This document shows, one piece after another, positions 10,676-21,940 of a DNA stretch of 64,000 nucleotides; within the stretch, counting starts at the first letter, position 1, and each line of letters begins with the position of its first letter. Below the pieces are notes generated by a model. It was not told the DNA's origin and ran no database searches. It saw only the letters and a list, made by a program, of their open reading frames with translations. The DNA lies in assembly GCA_020736575.1 (NCBI GenBank), contig JAGPYM010000002.1, forward strand, positions 2,170,001-2,234,000, in the 5' to 3' direction. The stretch is from Thelonectria olida (Eukaryota; Ascomycota; Sordariomycetes; Hypocreales; Nectriaceae). Both the position numbers and the translations under genes were made by a program.

Positions 10676-11187
10676 TACGATGCTACCCCGCGGCGGAGAG
10701 GAGCCGTGTTGGGAGGACGGAGGATAGCTAGACTGCATTCCCGGCCGGGGTAGATGCTCGCAATGCGTGGTAACTATTGCAGGATGCCGTGAGAGGTATC
10801 GGCAAGCCAACATACCCACCAATCAACCACTCGGCCACTCTTCATGCTCGTGGTGTAACGGCGGATTATTCGGGACAAGACGTTTCTCTGGGTCTTATTT
10901 TTGCTAGAAACCATCTGATGTGCCATCGATCGCTTCGGGAACGGAGGATGGACGGGCATAGAACCTGAAACAAAGCGGCATAGCTCGTCTTCCCCATAGG
11001 GCCTCTTCGCCAGGAGCTCACCGCGTTGTCGTCCGTCGTCCATATTGCCGTCGATCCTTGCTCATCCGCTCGTTTCCTTCAGCAATTGTCCGATTTCTGC
11101 TGATTCTCTGCTCCTGTTTCACCATGGGGCCCATGCCCACCCATGTTCCCCCTCCTATGCCTCCAGCCCGGATGACACTTTGTTTAT

Positions 11188-11195
11188 CCTCCAAT
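11188..11195 (+). promoter_or_regulatory. Galacturonate-response-like element (proximal)
   Basis: A second CCTCCAAT, about 97 bp before the TATA box and 223 bp before the lyase ATG. The same three bases (TAT) precede it as at the distal copy. Confidence 0.5.
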
Positions 11196-11291
11196 CGGGC
11201 GCTGGTCTGTGAGCAACGACTGAATATCCAAGGACCACGGCGACGGGTGTCACCCATGCTGGCCAAGACTTACACCGAGATGCCAAGTGCA

Positions 11292-11297
11292 TATATA
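11292..11297 (+). promoter_or_regulatory. TATA box of the rhamnogalacturonan lyase gene
   Basis: TATATA about 120 bp before the ATG, followed by a T/C-rich leader that has no ATG. Confidence 0.6.
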
Positions 11298-11417
11298 CGC
11301 GGATTGCCCACGCCTCCAACGTCTAGCCCTTTTCTTTTGCTGTTTTCCTTGTTCCCTTTTGGTCCTTTCTCGTTCTCTGGTTTACGTTCCATCCATTGTC
11401 TCTGATCTGTCGTCGCA

Positions 11418-13109
11418 ATGGTTTCCTGGAAAACTCTTGGTGCCGCGCTTCTGGTGAGCGCCGCCCCGGCTCTGGCAGCCTTTGGCGTCACCGAGTCGAC
11501 CGCCAGCTACGTCGTTGATACCGGCTCCTCCAATGGCTTCGTCGTCACTATCAAGCGGGCCGACTGCTCCATCACTTCCATCAAGTACCGGAGCACCGAG
11601 TATCAGTACACTTCTCAGACCTCCCACATTGCGTCCGGTCTGGGCTCTGCCACCGTCTCTTACACGACCGTCAGCAGTGAGTACCTCTCAACTCAACACA
11701 CACAAGACAGCAAGGCATAGATATTGACCAGAATCCCAGGCAGCTACATCAAGGTCAAGTGTGTCGCCGACAACGACGACTTTGACCTGACGCACTACTA
11801 CGTCTTCAAAAGCGGCGAGAGCATCATCTACATGGCCACCGACACCACCTCGGAGCCCTCCATCGGCGAGCTGCGCTACATTGCCCGCCTCGACCGCTCC
11901 AAGCTGCCCGACGAGTACCCCTTCGGCGACGTCTCCAACACCTCGGACGGCACCGCCATCGAGGGCTCCGACGTCTTCACCGTCAGCAGCCAGACGCGCT
12001 CCAAGTTCTACTCGTCGGAGCGCTTCATCGACAACGATGTCTACTGCTTCCAGAGCTCCGCCGAGGACATCCACGCCTGCATCGTCGCGCATGCTTCGCG
12101 CTCCTACGAGAAGAGCTCCGGCGGGCCCTTCTTCCGCGACATCAACTCCAACAACAACGGCGACTTCAGCGCCCTGACCTTCTACATGAACTCCAACCAC
12201 GCCCAGACCGAGTCCTACCGCCAGGGCTTCCATGGCCCCTACGCCCTGTCCTTCTCCCGCTCCGGCATCCCAAAGCAGAGCGATATTGACTTCAGCTTCT
12301 TCAGCAGCCTGTCCATCTCAAACTACATTGCCGACTCGGCCCGCGGCAGGGTCACCGGCAAGGCGTCTGGCCTCGAGTCGGGCTTCGCCGGCGTCGTGCA
12401 CTGGTACAACTCCAACTACCAGTACTGGACCTACGTCTCCTCGGGCTCCTTCACCTCGCCCTACATGGTCCCCGGCACCTACACCATGAAGCTGTACCAG
12501 ACCGAGCTCGAGGTTGCTTCTCAGAGCGTCACCGTCACCGCCGGCTCGACCACGTCGTCGTCCATCACCGCCACCTCCGACATCACCACCGGATCCCACA
12601 CCAGCGTCTTCCAGATCGGTGACTGGGACGGCCAGCCCACCGGCTTCCTCAACGCCGCCAACCAGCTCCGCATGCACCCCAGCGACAGCCGCATGTCCAG
12701 CTGGGGCCCCGTGACCTACACGGTGGGATCTAGCTCCGTGAGCAGCTTCCCAATGGCGCTCTTCAAGACCATGAACAGCCCCGTGACCATCAAGTTCACC
12801 CTCAGCTCCGCCATCAGCTCAACGGCGACGCTGCGCATCGGCACCACGCTGTCCTACAACGGCGGTCGCCCCTCGGTGACGGTCAACAGCGGCTACAGCA
12901 AGGCCTTCAGCGCTCCCACCAAGATCGACTCCCGCGGCGTGACGCGCGGCGCGTACCGAGGATACGGCGAGGTCTACGAGGCGAGCATCCCATCGGGCAA
13001 CCTCGTTTCCGGAAGCAACACGATTACCATCGAGGTCATTTCTGGCAGCTCTGGCACCGACTACCTGAACCCCAACTTCATCTTCGATGCTGTTGAGTTG
13101 TACTACTAG
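11418..13109 (+). CDS. Rhamnogalacturonan lyase, secreted, polysaccharide lyase family 4
   Basis: Exons 11418-11676 and 11740-13109 (542 residues); the 63-nt intron has a GTGAGT donor and splits a Ser codon. The signal peptide [20 protein letters not shown] precedes mature FGVTEST. The N-terminal catalytic beta-super-sandwich is followed by a fibronectin-III-like domain (from about [12 protein letters not shown]) and a C-terminal jelly-roll domain ending [13 protein letters not shown]. This is the three-domain plan of Aspergillus RhgB/RglA-type PL4 enzymes, with the usual length. The QGFHGPY segment probably carries the catalytic His. The enzyme cleaves the rhamnose-galacturonate backbone of rhamnogalacturonan I by beta-elimination outside the cell. 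The gene is very GC-rich at third positions, suggesting high expression when induced. Confidence 0.95.
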
Positions 13110-13777
13110 AAGCAGTGATGTGTTGTCCTGACGTTACTGAAGGGTTGTATGTGAGAGGTTGATTTGACTCACGTACCTAGATCGTTTTCTTCCTTTTTTA
13201 CTGTATATATTGGCAGATGCCTCGAGACGAATTACATAGCAGAGCTGTTGTACAAATAAAAAGCCACCATGTCTAGGGAGTTGTCTCGAAAACCGATGAC
13301 GCACAAGAGGCTTAATAAGCATGCACAATGGATCGGGGACATGTCCACCAGCCCGATTGGACATCTGGGCATCAAACATCCATGAACCATCTCCAAAACA
13401 GGGAAATCAATTTGGCATCGGGTTTAGGCTATCGGCGACCGGTCCACCCATGAGCTTATCGCATGCACGTCGTGGTGTTGACTCGGACTTTGCGGAGTTG
13501 GTGTCTCTGTGGCTCACCTCAGCCATTATGTTAACGGGTGCCATTAATCTTCTGCAAAGTTGCGTGACGAGCCACAGCTTCTGCTAACATTTATGGGTCA
13601 CTTCTCCCACCACACCACAATCCTTCCGCTTCTGCAAGGGAGGGTATAAGTTAACTACCTAACTATCATAGAGTTCGTCCTAGGAATTCGTCCTAGAAAT
13701 TCATCCTAGACACGCGTTTGAACTTCATCAATCCTCTTCTTTTCCCCAAGACGCTTTCATATACTATTTCCAACAAA
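13110..13777. other. Intergenic between the lyase and SDR genes
   Basis: 3' region of the lyase, then the promoter of the SDR gene. A triple 13-bp repeat lies just before the SDR leader. No further coding frame supported. Confidence 0.5.
13671..13709 (+). repeat. Three tandem 13-bp repeats before the SDR gene
   Basis: GAGTTCGTCCTAG, GAATTCGTCCTAG and AAATTCATCCTAG follow each other without a gap and end 68 bp before the ATG. Each holds the core TTCRTCCTAG. They are placed where transcription should start, so they may be promoter or leader elements. Confidence 0.8.
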
Positions 13778-14969
13778 ATGGCGTCTACAAACGGCACAAT
13801 TCTCTTGACTGGTGCCAATGGAGGTCTTGGTTCGGCCATCGTCACTGAGATCGGCAAGAAGCCTGAGCTCGCTGCCTATACCGGCGTATACACGGTGCGG
13901 AAAGCAGCATCAGCAACGCAGCTCAAGCAAGCCCTCGACGCCGGGTCCAAGTCACACAAACATGAGATTGTCGACTTAGACCTCAGTTCCTTGGCGAGTG
14001 TTCGCCAGACAGCCACCGAAATCAACCGTCGAGTGTCGGCCGGCGAATTGCCTCCCATCAAGGCATTCATCCTGAACGCTGCCTACCAAGACCACGAAGA
14101 ACTTGTGAGTATATCAGTTCGTATTGGAGCAAACGGCTTAGCTGACTTGAGTAGAACATGACTGCAGATGGTTATGAGATAACCTGGCAAGTGAACTTCT
14201 TGGCCAACCAACTTCTCGCCCTCCTCCTTCTTCAGAGTATGGACAAGGAGAAGGGTCGAATTCTTATCCTGGGCAGCTGGTCTCATGAGTAAGCCTTCTG
14301 TATTGCCTACACATGCCTCCACTTGTCTAACAACCATACCTCAGTGTCGAAGACGAGCGCAACAAGATCGGAGGCGAGCCCTACAAAGGCCGCAATACAA
14401 TCTTCCCAGGCGCAGAGGAGCTTGCCAAGGGTAAATGGAGCACACCAGAAGACGGTGATGGCTGGTTCACAGGATTCAGAAGATACGGGGCCAGCAAGCT
14501 CTGTGCCGTTATGCTCGCGTAAGTCGCTTTGCACTTATACGCACCTAAAACCGTCAAACTGACATCATCAAGGCATGAACTTGCCAATCGAATCGGCGCA
14601 GACCCAGGGCTATCGAAAATCACAGTTGTTAGTCTAGATCCGGGTGCAATGAGCTCGGATCTTACTCGTCGTGGCAGCTCGGCAATGCAGTTCCAAATCA
14701 AGAGGCTGCTTCCCGTCATCGCGTACGTTGCAGTCAAGTTTAACCCCAATGGGACAATGAGGCCACTGTGGAAGAGCGCTGGAGATGCGGTGCGTCTCTG
14801 CTTCGAGCTCGATGCTCCTAAGGGCAAGCTGTTGTATATGAATGGCACTGAGGAAGCGAAAACTTCCAAAGAGGCAATGGATGCAGAGAAGAGAAAGGAG
14901 CTATGGAGTTATGGACTTGAGGCTGCCGGCATCAAGGAAGGCGATACTATTCTGAAGAATTGGCACTGA
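13778..14969 (+). CDS. Short-chain dehydrogenase/reductase
   Basis: Four exons: 13778-14104, 14155-14288, 14345-14518 and 14573-14969 (343 residues), introns of 50-56 nt. The nucleotide-binding motif TGANGGLG is at residues 10-17. The catalytic tetrad includes a Ser in ILGSWSH and Y201-x3-K205 in YGASK. The usual NNAG is replaced by LNAAY. The family is the retinol-dehydrogenase/protochlorophyllide-reductase-like group of fungal SDRs, which reduce carbonyl groups with NADPH. The substrate cannot be told. The start is the ATG in ACAAAATGG, a good context; an upstream in-frame codon at 13718 is not ATG. Confidence 0.9.
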
Positions 14970-17574
14970 TGATGTCCTTGGGAGCTTTTCTTTATCACAT
15001 CTTGGTTGTCATGTTTTTGGAAAGTAGTTTGCAGACGATACTGGTCAATAATAATCTGATTGCAAAGGCGGCGCAAGGCCTCGAGTTATGGCCCAAGCAC
15101 TTCATACCTACCCGACTGCGCGTTTCATAAAGCGTTCCTGGAATAGTACCATCGGGTCATGGCGAAATGAAAGCTGAAGGTATTGCCGCGATATTCCGGA
15201 AACCGTCGATGAATAAGACGATCTGGAGAGACGGATGCAACCTTGTTTCTTTGTCATCGCATATCGATGCGCAGGGTCGCGGCGTCTGGAAATTATAAGT
15301 CCCCAAAGCGTTCAGGCACAGCTGCATGTTTGGCTGTCAAGTGAACTGCAGGGGTTAGGAGACATGCAAAGCCGCTGCAGAGCTACTTGCTCATCAATGC
15401 GGCCCATGCCCTGGCTTCCCTGTCAGTTCGGAGGGGCGTTGGGGCGGACGATGGCTTCGGTAAAGTTGGTCTCGACGGTCAAGACGGTAGAGACGGGGTA
15501 GAATCAAGGATCAGGTGTTGAAGGGCGGGAAGACGGAAACAAGTGGAAACAAAAGGGAGTCAAACGTTTGAGGAATTCGGATCGGAAGGAAAGAAAGAAA
15601 GATGGTGTACTTTGCTTGTACAGAGGCAAAGAAGTGGAGGAGCGAATAGACGCCGTGTTCCTGGTGATATGTGATGGTCGTAATATCGGCATAGCATTCC
15701 TGATTGATGAGGTGTTCTTCACCAAGATTGAGTGGACGGGAAAATGCCAGCAAAATGACATAGGACTCGGGCCAGCCAATCTGGTCCCTTGCGGTTCGCC
15801 CTAGAGGAGGTGCAACCCTGAGCGTCGCCTCCCCAAGTTTCATCCAGCCCCCTGCCCCATCTCTGTCCCATCTGAAACAAGCAGTGGTCGGGCAGGTGGG
15901 GCCGTCCGTTCTTCACTTCCCATCTTCATCAGCTGTGCGCAGCAACTCTGATTGCTCCTGCACCCAATGTTCCATTATTACGGAGAAGAGGAAGGAGGGA
16001 AGTAGCAATGACCTCAACTTTAATTAATGACGAACTCTCGCAAGCCCAACAGCCATCCTCACCCTTGAGTCTGGAGGCTGCCAGCAAGCGGCCCAAGTCC
16101 TCTGTGGTCGAACCAACGCAACGCAACGCAATCAACTGACAAATGCAACTGGTGATTTCCATGGTGGAGGTCGATGTGGTGCCCGTCACTCCAACGTCAC
16201 TGCCGGGGGGGCTTGGCCGCCTCGGTCCTCGAGGCTGGCAGTCGTTGGGACGAAGTCGTATCAGACGAAATTCTGATGAATTGCGATGGGCAAGGGGGAG
16301 AGACGAGGAAAACTCTTTTTTTGGAAGTTGCAGGGTATGTTGCCAGTGGCAAGGGCATGGACTCATTAGCTCCCTCTCTGCCCTGGACATGGCGGGTGAT
16401 CAACTGAAGACCAGGTTCGTATCAGAGAAGAGACAAAGAAGACCAAAGAGTCGGGTTGAGGAAACACAAAGGGGCAGCAATTATGAAGGACCCAAGCGTC
16501 GGCGTCAGCGTTGTAAACAGCGCCTGATGACTGAGCATCCAGCTGTCTGCCGCCCAGTCAATTCGCAGCGGCGAAATGGGCCTGCAGCAGCGCTTGTTGA
16601 CGATGCTGATATTGGCGCCCATTTCGAATTGTTCGACTTCGTATGCGCCGCAGAAAACACAAGCCACAGGTCACCAGCCAGCCAACAGCAAGGCCCGTGG
16701 AACCACTCAAAACTGGAGCAGAACTGCGTGGCGTGGCCTATTCAGGTACCCAGGTTGATACGGTTGGCTGGCGGCACTCGACGAGCACCAGCAAAGTCAA
16801 CAAACCCCGTCAATGTCCATGTCCCCTCCCTGCTTCATTTGCCAGGAGCTGCTGCATCCCCGGCTCTAATCGCGCGCTCTCGCTGTGAGTCCCCGTACGA
16901 ATACAACGGCTTTTCTCGAATTGTATGAATTGAAGACGAGAGAGCCCCCGGCACCACCAGAATACAAGACGGCGTCACGGCTGAGGGCCCGGGTCCAATG
17001 TTTAAATTAAGACAGACAACGGCCCAACAACCATTGTCACACCTTGCAAGCTGGAGTTTCTCTTAAGACTGGACAAGCTGCTCGCTTGCTGCCATTTTTG
17101 TCATCATTTTCGTGCTCTCTTTCTTTGATCTCGGTCTGGCCTGGAGCCGACGACAGCCACCAACTTACTTGGGTTTCAGCTTCAATTATTGTTTATTTTT
17201 TCTACCTATCTTACATGCCTCCCCTTCTTTCATTAATCAATCACCTGACTCAACTTCGACAACAACTTGCTCAACATCTCAAAGAAACTATTTCTCATCT
17301 ACAAAGGAACAACACATCGCTTCGAGAAGCAATCTCGTCGCCGTTCCCGATTCCCCGGCCCGAGCACCACCGACGCCGTCAGCAGGCTCATCGTCAGTCC
17401 GAACGACTCGTGGTGTTTTAGAAGCAGCCAAAAATAACTAGCCCACCTATTCATTCGTCCAGCACAACACGGAGCCTCTCAGCCTGTCCGGTGCGTCAGA
17501 TTTTAAGGCCAAGGAGCCAGTCAGCGTTTCTGGTGCCCGACACTGCGTGACCTGCCTGGCACTTGTTGACAAAG
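14970..17574. other. Long intergenic region and leader of the coiled-coil gene
   Basis: 2.6 kb. Frames such as 16143-16928 (plus) are Arg/Gln/Pro-rich chance frames with no motif. From about 17090 the plus strand is T/C- and CAA-rich, as expected for a transcribed leader of the gene at 17575. That leader holds a single upstream ATG. Nothing else is supported. Confidence 0.5.
17215..17421 (+). other. Upstream ORF (68 codons) in the leader of the 17575 gene
   Basis: The only ATG in the roughly 480 bp of likely leader before the main start. It opens a 68-codon frame rich in Leu, Gln, His and Arg whose first half could form an amphipathic helix (LINHLTQLRQQLAQHLKE). Its context is weak (T at -3), whereas the main ATG has A at -3, so scanning ribosomes could bypass it. 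It could dampen translation of the main frame. Alternative: it is removed by an unseen leader intron. Confidence 0.35.
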
Positions 17575-20515
17575 ATGCCCGCCAAGTGGGACAATCAGAA
17601 GATGGCGAAGGGCGGTGCTGTGGCCGCTGCAACTGGCCAACCCGCGTCCAAGTTGGTGCCTCCGCCGACTCTCAAGCAGAGGGCCTTTCGCTCTCAACCC
17701 GCGACTTTGCAACGACAACAAACACGCTACCATCATCGCAACGATTCCAGCAACCAGACCTTTGACGACATCGACGAGCGCTCATATTGGCAACACGACT
17801 TCGACACTCGCCTGAACGGACTCGGTATCCAGAGCAGTCCCTCCCGCTACGAGATCCGCCGTGGCAAGGCGGTGCCTCTACCCTCATCAAGTCAACAACG
17901 TCAACTGTAAGCCAAGCCTATTTTCTATTTGTTCCTGCACCTGTTCCTGTGTCTTTGTGGTGCATTCACCGACCTGCATCCGCGTGCTGGTGTGACCTTG
18001 CCGCGGGGTGGGTTGAACATATGCACGGCGTCGCACGTCTAAGCTGGCGCAGCACCGCCGCTCAATGCAAGCCGTCATTGAGATGGTGGGCGATGCCCGC
18101 TTTGGATCCGCATGTTGGCGCAGCAGTTGATGAACGCCGTATTCGGTGTAAAGAGATGAAGCTGAGCCTTTTCTATCTCGTCTTCAGCCAACATACCCAG
18201 CGCCCGCGCGTTCGGGGATGGATCCTCGACCTGGTTCCCGGGGCGGGCAATAGCGCACCAGGGTCCTAGATCCTTCCTCCCCTTCTTGTAAAATGGCCAC
18301 CCAGTTCGACGACTTCCTTTTTCCTTCCTTCTTCCATTCTCCCGTCTAGTCGCGTTGATCCTCACGTGCACCTACGACATAATCGCATGGCACAAGGTTT
18401 GCTAACATTGCACTTCCCGCGACCGCAGTTCCCCTCCTCCCGACTCAGACGAACAGGTCGCTCCTCCCGTGCATCATCCTCCAGCTCGAAACCCGCTGCG
18501 ACTCAACCCTCACCACTGGCGTCCAACTTCCTCTGTCTACGTCCAAGAAGACGAAGAGGAACATCGCGACTCACACTCGGCACCTTCCAAGTCTAAAAAG
18601 CCCGCCAAAGACATGTATCACCGTCCAACCGGTCTTAATATCTCCCCGCCCAGCTCGCCTGAGCTTGGAGCTGCACATTATGGGTGAGTCCAACTTCCTT
18701 GCGACTATTCCGCGATACCTTTCTTGGCCATTAGCCTTTGCTTTTTTTTTTGTTCCAACTTTGGTGTGCTCGGTTCATTGAGCTTCAATTTCTCGAAATC
18801 TTGGAGTCGAGCCTACGAGTTTTGAGGCTCAGCTGCTCCGACTATACCTTGCCCAACCTCCCATGCTCTTCGCTACCAGAAACTCAATGAGGTGGCCAAT
18901 ACCCCGTGCATTGCGGCTAATTCAATTTCTCGCTTGTAGAGCATATCCCGACGATGTCTCCCCCATCGACGACGATGCCGATGTGTCTCAGCAAGAGCTT
19001 CTCCATAGCTCTCAGATGACTCCTCCGCCACACCATGAGGCCCAGAGCCACATCCCGACAATGCGCCGCGAAAGGAGACCAGAACACAACAGAGCTGCTT
19101 CAAATCTGAGAGAATCGAGATCTCATGACAGGCTGCGAGACCCACAGGGTGAGGCCTACCATCCTTGGGAAACCGGCCCAAGCCAAACCGACGCTTCTCT
19201 GACTAGTCGTCAAGGTTTCGGGCTCACCACGACTGTTACTGGCCCTCAAGTTCACCGTTCTGGGAACCCTGGTCCGTCCTTGGGCCAGCGAATGCGACAA
19301 CTTGCCAGAGGCAAGACGGAGCCCATTGAGAGTCGACCTCCATGGAAGGGTGCCAGTGGCCGTGCGCCAATGGTTGACCCTGTCCAGGATGATCTAGGTG
19401 TCGCACCACTCGCCGTTCAGCGCAAGAATAGTAAACGTGGGCTTCGAGCTGGCCGTGTCTCGCCTGAAACGTCCAATACAACCGCTGCTACTGTCCGCAG
19501 ATTGCTGCCCTCACGGTCCAACCAGAAGCTCAAGGAATCTTCAAAGACTCCTTCTCCCGAGCCTGCTTCGCATGAACCAGCCCACGCATATCCCAGTCCT
19601 CCTTATGATGACGCTCCCGTTTGGGAGTCTCAAGCCCCTGTCCCCCCGCCTCAAACTTCGCAAAGGGTGCCCCTCCATCCTCGTCATCTGCCTGATCCCA
19701 ACAAGGCCATTAGGAGAAAGCCATCGCCCTCGACTTTTGTTCCAACTCACATCCCGCAGAACTCGACCTCGAGTTCTCAGTATTCCGCCTACACGGATCA
19801 AAGTGTTTCGACCTACGTCCCTCACTTGTCTGCAGCTTCGCCATTGAGCCTTTTTGGCGGTTCCGACGAACCTTGGGTGAAAACCGAACCTTGGGTGCAA
19901 CCCCCGTCCCGATTCAGCGTTACTACCTGCAATACCGTCATTCCCGATTCTCCTCGGCCGGAAGAGGAACAGCCCCCTGTGCCTCCCATGCCAGAGCAAC
20001 TTCCTTCTGTGATGGACCGTAGGAGGCCCGTCTTTGGAGGCGAGCGCACCAAAACCCCCCCCGTGAACGACCCGATCATCATTTCAATGAAGACAAGCGT
20101 GGCAGCGAGCCCGAAGCCCGAAACCACCGAAAGCAGTACTGACCGCCCATCGTCTCTTGTGTCGACTTCCAAGGCGCTCCCACCGGTGCCTCCGGAGAAG
20201 ATGACGGCAGGCGATCGTGTTGCATATCTCAATGCCCGCCTCGACAGCTTGGCTCATCGTCGCCTTAACATTAATAAGAGCATCAAGCAAATGACGGAGC
20301 TAATGCCTACGGGTAGCTTGATGTCGAGCGCTGAAGTCCTACGCAAGCGGGAAACTGAGAAGAAAAAGGTGGAGGGCTTGAAGGAAGAATTGGCAGAGAT
20401 CCAGAGAGAGGAGTACGATCTGGGTCTGAAGCTCTACCGAGCCAACAAGCGCCTCGAGAGAGAGTCCGGCTATGAGGGTTCGACTCTCTGGGTGAGGAGA
20501 GCCACGTCTGCATAG
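17575..20515 (+). CDS. Pro/Ser-rich protein with C-terminal coiled coil, unknown function
   Basis: Exons 17575-17906, 18429-18683 and 18940-20515 (720 residues). The introns are unusually long for this window (522 and 256 nt), but donors (GTAAGC, GTGAGT), acceptors and phases all fit and join QQRQL to SPPPDSDEQ and HYG to AYPDDVSP. The protein is mostly disordered: charged and Pro/Ser-rich with several SPxP-like words. About 110 C-terminal residues form a helix-rich coiled coil (from KMTAGDRVAYLNARLDSL to LYRANKRLERE). No enzymatic motif seen. Such layouts are common in scaffold or cortical proteins, but I recognise no family. Confidence 0.8.
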
Positions 20516-21055
20516 AATCAGTTCAACCGATTCGGAGGAAAGGTTTTATTTTGTTCTAGATGAAGACATAGGGGTCATCTTTGACGGCACTGCAAGTAAG
20601 GAGTCACGGTTTTCTAGTCATAGCAGGCGGAGTCTCGAAGCTTTCTTCTTTTCTTGTTTTTTTGTTAATCAGTGTAAGGTATGCACACCCTGCTGGTCCG
20701 GCGATGTCTTTTAGATGATACCTAGAGGCTTGGTCAACCCGAGCTCACCAAAAATTGAGAAATCAAAACATTCCACGGAGCAATAAGCATAGAGGAAACT
20801 AGCGATGTGATTCACTACTATGTGCTGCCCTCAAGCAGTAAGGGTGTGGACGAAACTAGCAAGGCGATGGTGTTGCCATCTGGTATATGCCTGGTTTTCT
20901 CTTCCGTACTTTCAACAAAGAGAATTGTTCTTGTATCCTCTCAAAGGATAGGGGTTTCTCTCATACGAAACGCCTCAACTCAATTGCATAATCAACCCAA
21001 GTACATTGACTCGGTTTCCCCCTGACTCCCTCATCGATCATGGTAGACCCTATGT
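20516..21055. other. Convergent 3' region
   Basis: Between the stops of two converging genes. AT-rich with T runs; it holds the 3' untranslated ends of both. No gene seen. Confidence 0.5.
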
Positions 21056-21940
21056 TTACTGGGTAGTAGTCCGCTCCGAGCCTGGAGGTCGTGGACCGGG
21101 ACACTGGCCCCTCCAGCAGCGATCGCAGTAATCTCCCCATCCATGGGGAGTCAGAGGAGTGTTGCAGCGGCAGGACTCCTGCCATGCGTGCTTGCAAAAC
21201 AGGTGGACGCCCTCTCGGGGCGCCTGGGTAGGCGTCCCGTTTGAAGTCTGCTGGCTGGGAGACTGACGGTAGCCCGAGGAACCAGAAGCTGAAGAAGAAG
21301 AGTTTCCGGCTTGGCGAGTGCCGCTGGTGGGAGAGCTTGTTCGGCCGCGAACATAAGGCGCCATGTACAGATGGCTATAGCGACCGCTGGACGCCGGCGA
21401 GGCGACGGCCTGGCCCCCGTGCACAATGTACTCCGGGGATGGGGTGCGGATGTCGGAGTACATGGCAACGTCGAACTCGGGGCGGCGGCGACGGGGAGGC
21501 GTCTTGAACGGGTCGCCGCCGGGATAGCCCTGCGGAGACGCGGCGGCGCGGCTTGGGGGGCTTTGGTTGGCGAGCATCTGGCGCCCCCATCCGGTGTCGT
21601 TGACGGCCTCGCAGGCGAAGCGGCGCTCGAGAGACGAGAAGTAGACGGGGTTTGGAAAGTGGTAGGAGCGGTTGGTGTTGGTCAGCTGGCCGGGCACTCG
21701 GGGGAAGTCCCATTCCCGGTTGGTCGGGGAGTAGTTCGCATAGACCCTATGTTTCTTATTGTTAGGAGGAGGAGGAGCGTCAGGGGGGGTGGGTGGGAAG
21801 AGCTCGTACGAAGGGAACTGAGTGTAGTCCTCCATGGTTGAAGGAGTGGGAGAGCCAGGATGGTTCCGAGCGCCGCTGCCGCTGGGAGTAGCTGCTCGGC
21901 GCTCGACTCGACGGTACTGAGGAGTGTTTGAGAAACTCAT
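21056..21940 (-). CDS. Unknown Ser/Pro-rich protein with C-terminal Cys/His/Trp cluster
   Basis: A single exon of 294 residues with good GC bias at third positions. Residues 1-240 are disordered, rich in Ser, Pro, Arg and Tyr, with several SP and TP sites. The C-terminus (about 249-280) concentrates six cysteines: CKHAWQESCRC, then WGDYCDRCWRGQC. The order C-x7-C-x-C ... C-x2-C-x4-C with a nearby His could bind zinc. I recognise no family. The start is the first ATG after a leader with no other in-frame ATG. Confidence 0.7.
   Translation of the reverse strand: MSFSNTPQYRRVERRAATPSGSGARNHPGSPTPSTMEDYTQFPSYELFPPTPPDAPPPPNNKKHRVYANYSPTNREWDFPRVPGQLTNTNRSYHFPNPVYFSSLERRFACEAVNDTGWGRQMLANQSPPSRAAASPQGYPGGDPFKTPPRRRRPEFDVAMYSDIRTPSPEYIVHGGQAVASPASSGRYSHLYMAPYVRGRTSSPTSGTRQAGNSSSSASGSSGYRQSPSQQTSNGTPTQAPREGVHLFCKHAWQESCRCNTPLTPHGWGDYCDRCWRGQCPGPRPPGSERTTTQ

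Larger units (their letters stand above)
10292..11417. other. Promoter region of the rhamnogalacturonan lyase gene
   Basis: 1.1 kb without a supported gene. It contains two identical TATCCTCCAAT words, a CCGGGG word at 10745-10750 that fits the CreA consensus SYGGRG, a TATATA box at 11292-11297 and a CT-rich leader from about 11328. Confidence 0.55.

Noticed and set aside
13718..13777. Extended N-terminus of the SDR
   Set aside because: The upstream in-frame codon is not ATG, and the ATG at 13778 has a better context directly before the nucleotide-binding motif.
16143..16928. 261-codon plus frame
   Set aside because: Arg/Gln/Pro-rich composition with no hydrophobic pattern, no motif, and overlapping frames on the other strand.
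20465..20500. GGTTCGACTC B-box-like word
   Set aside because: It lies inside the coding end of the coiled-coil gene and has no tRNA fold around it.
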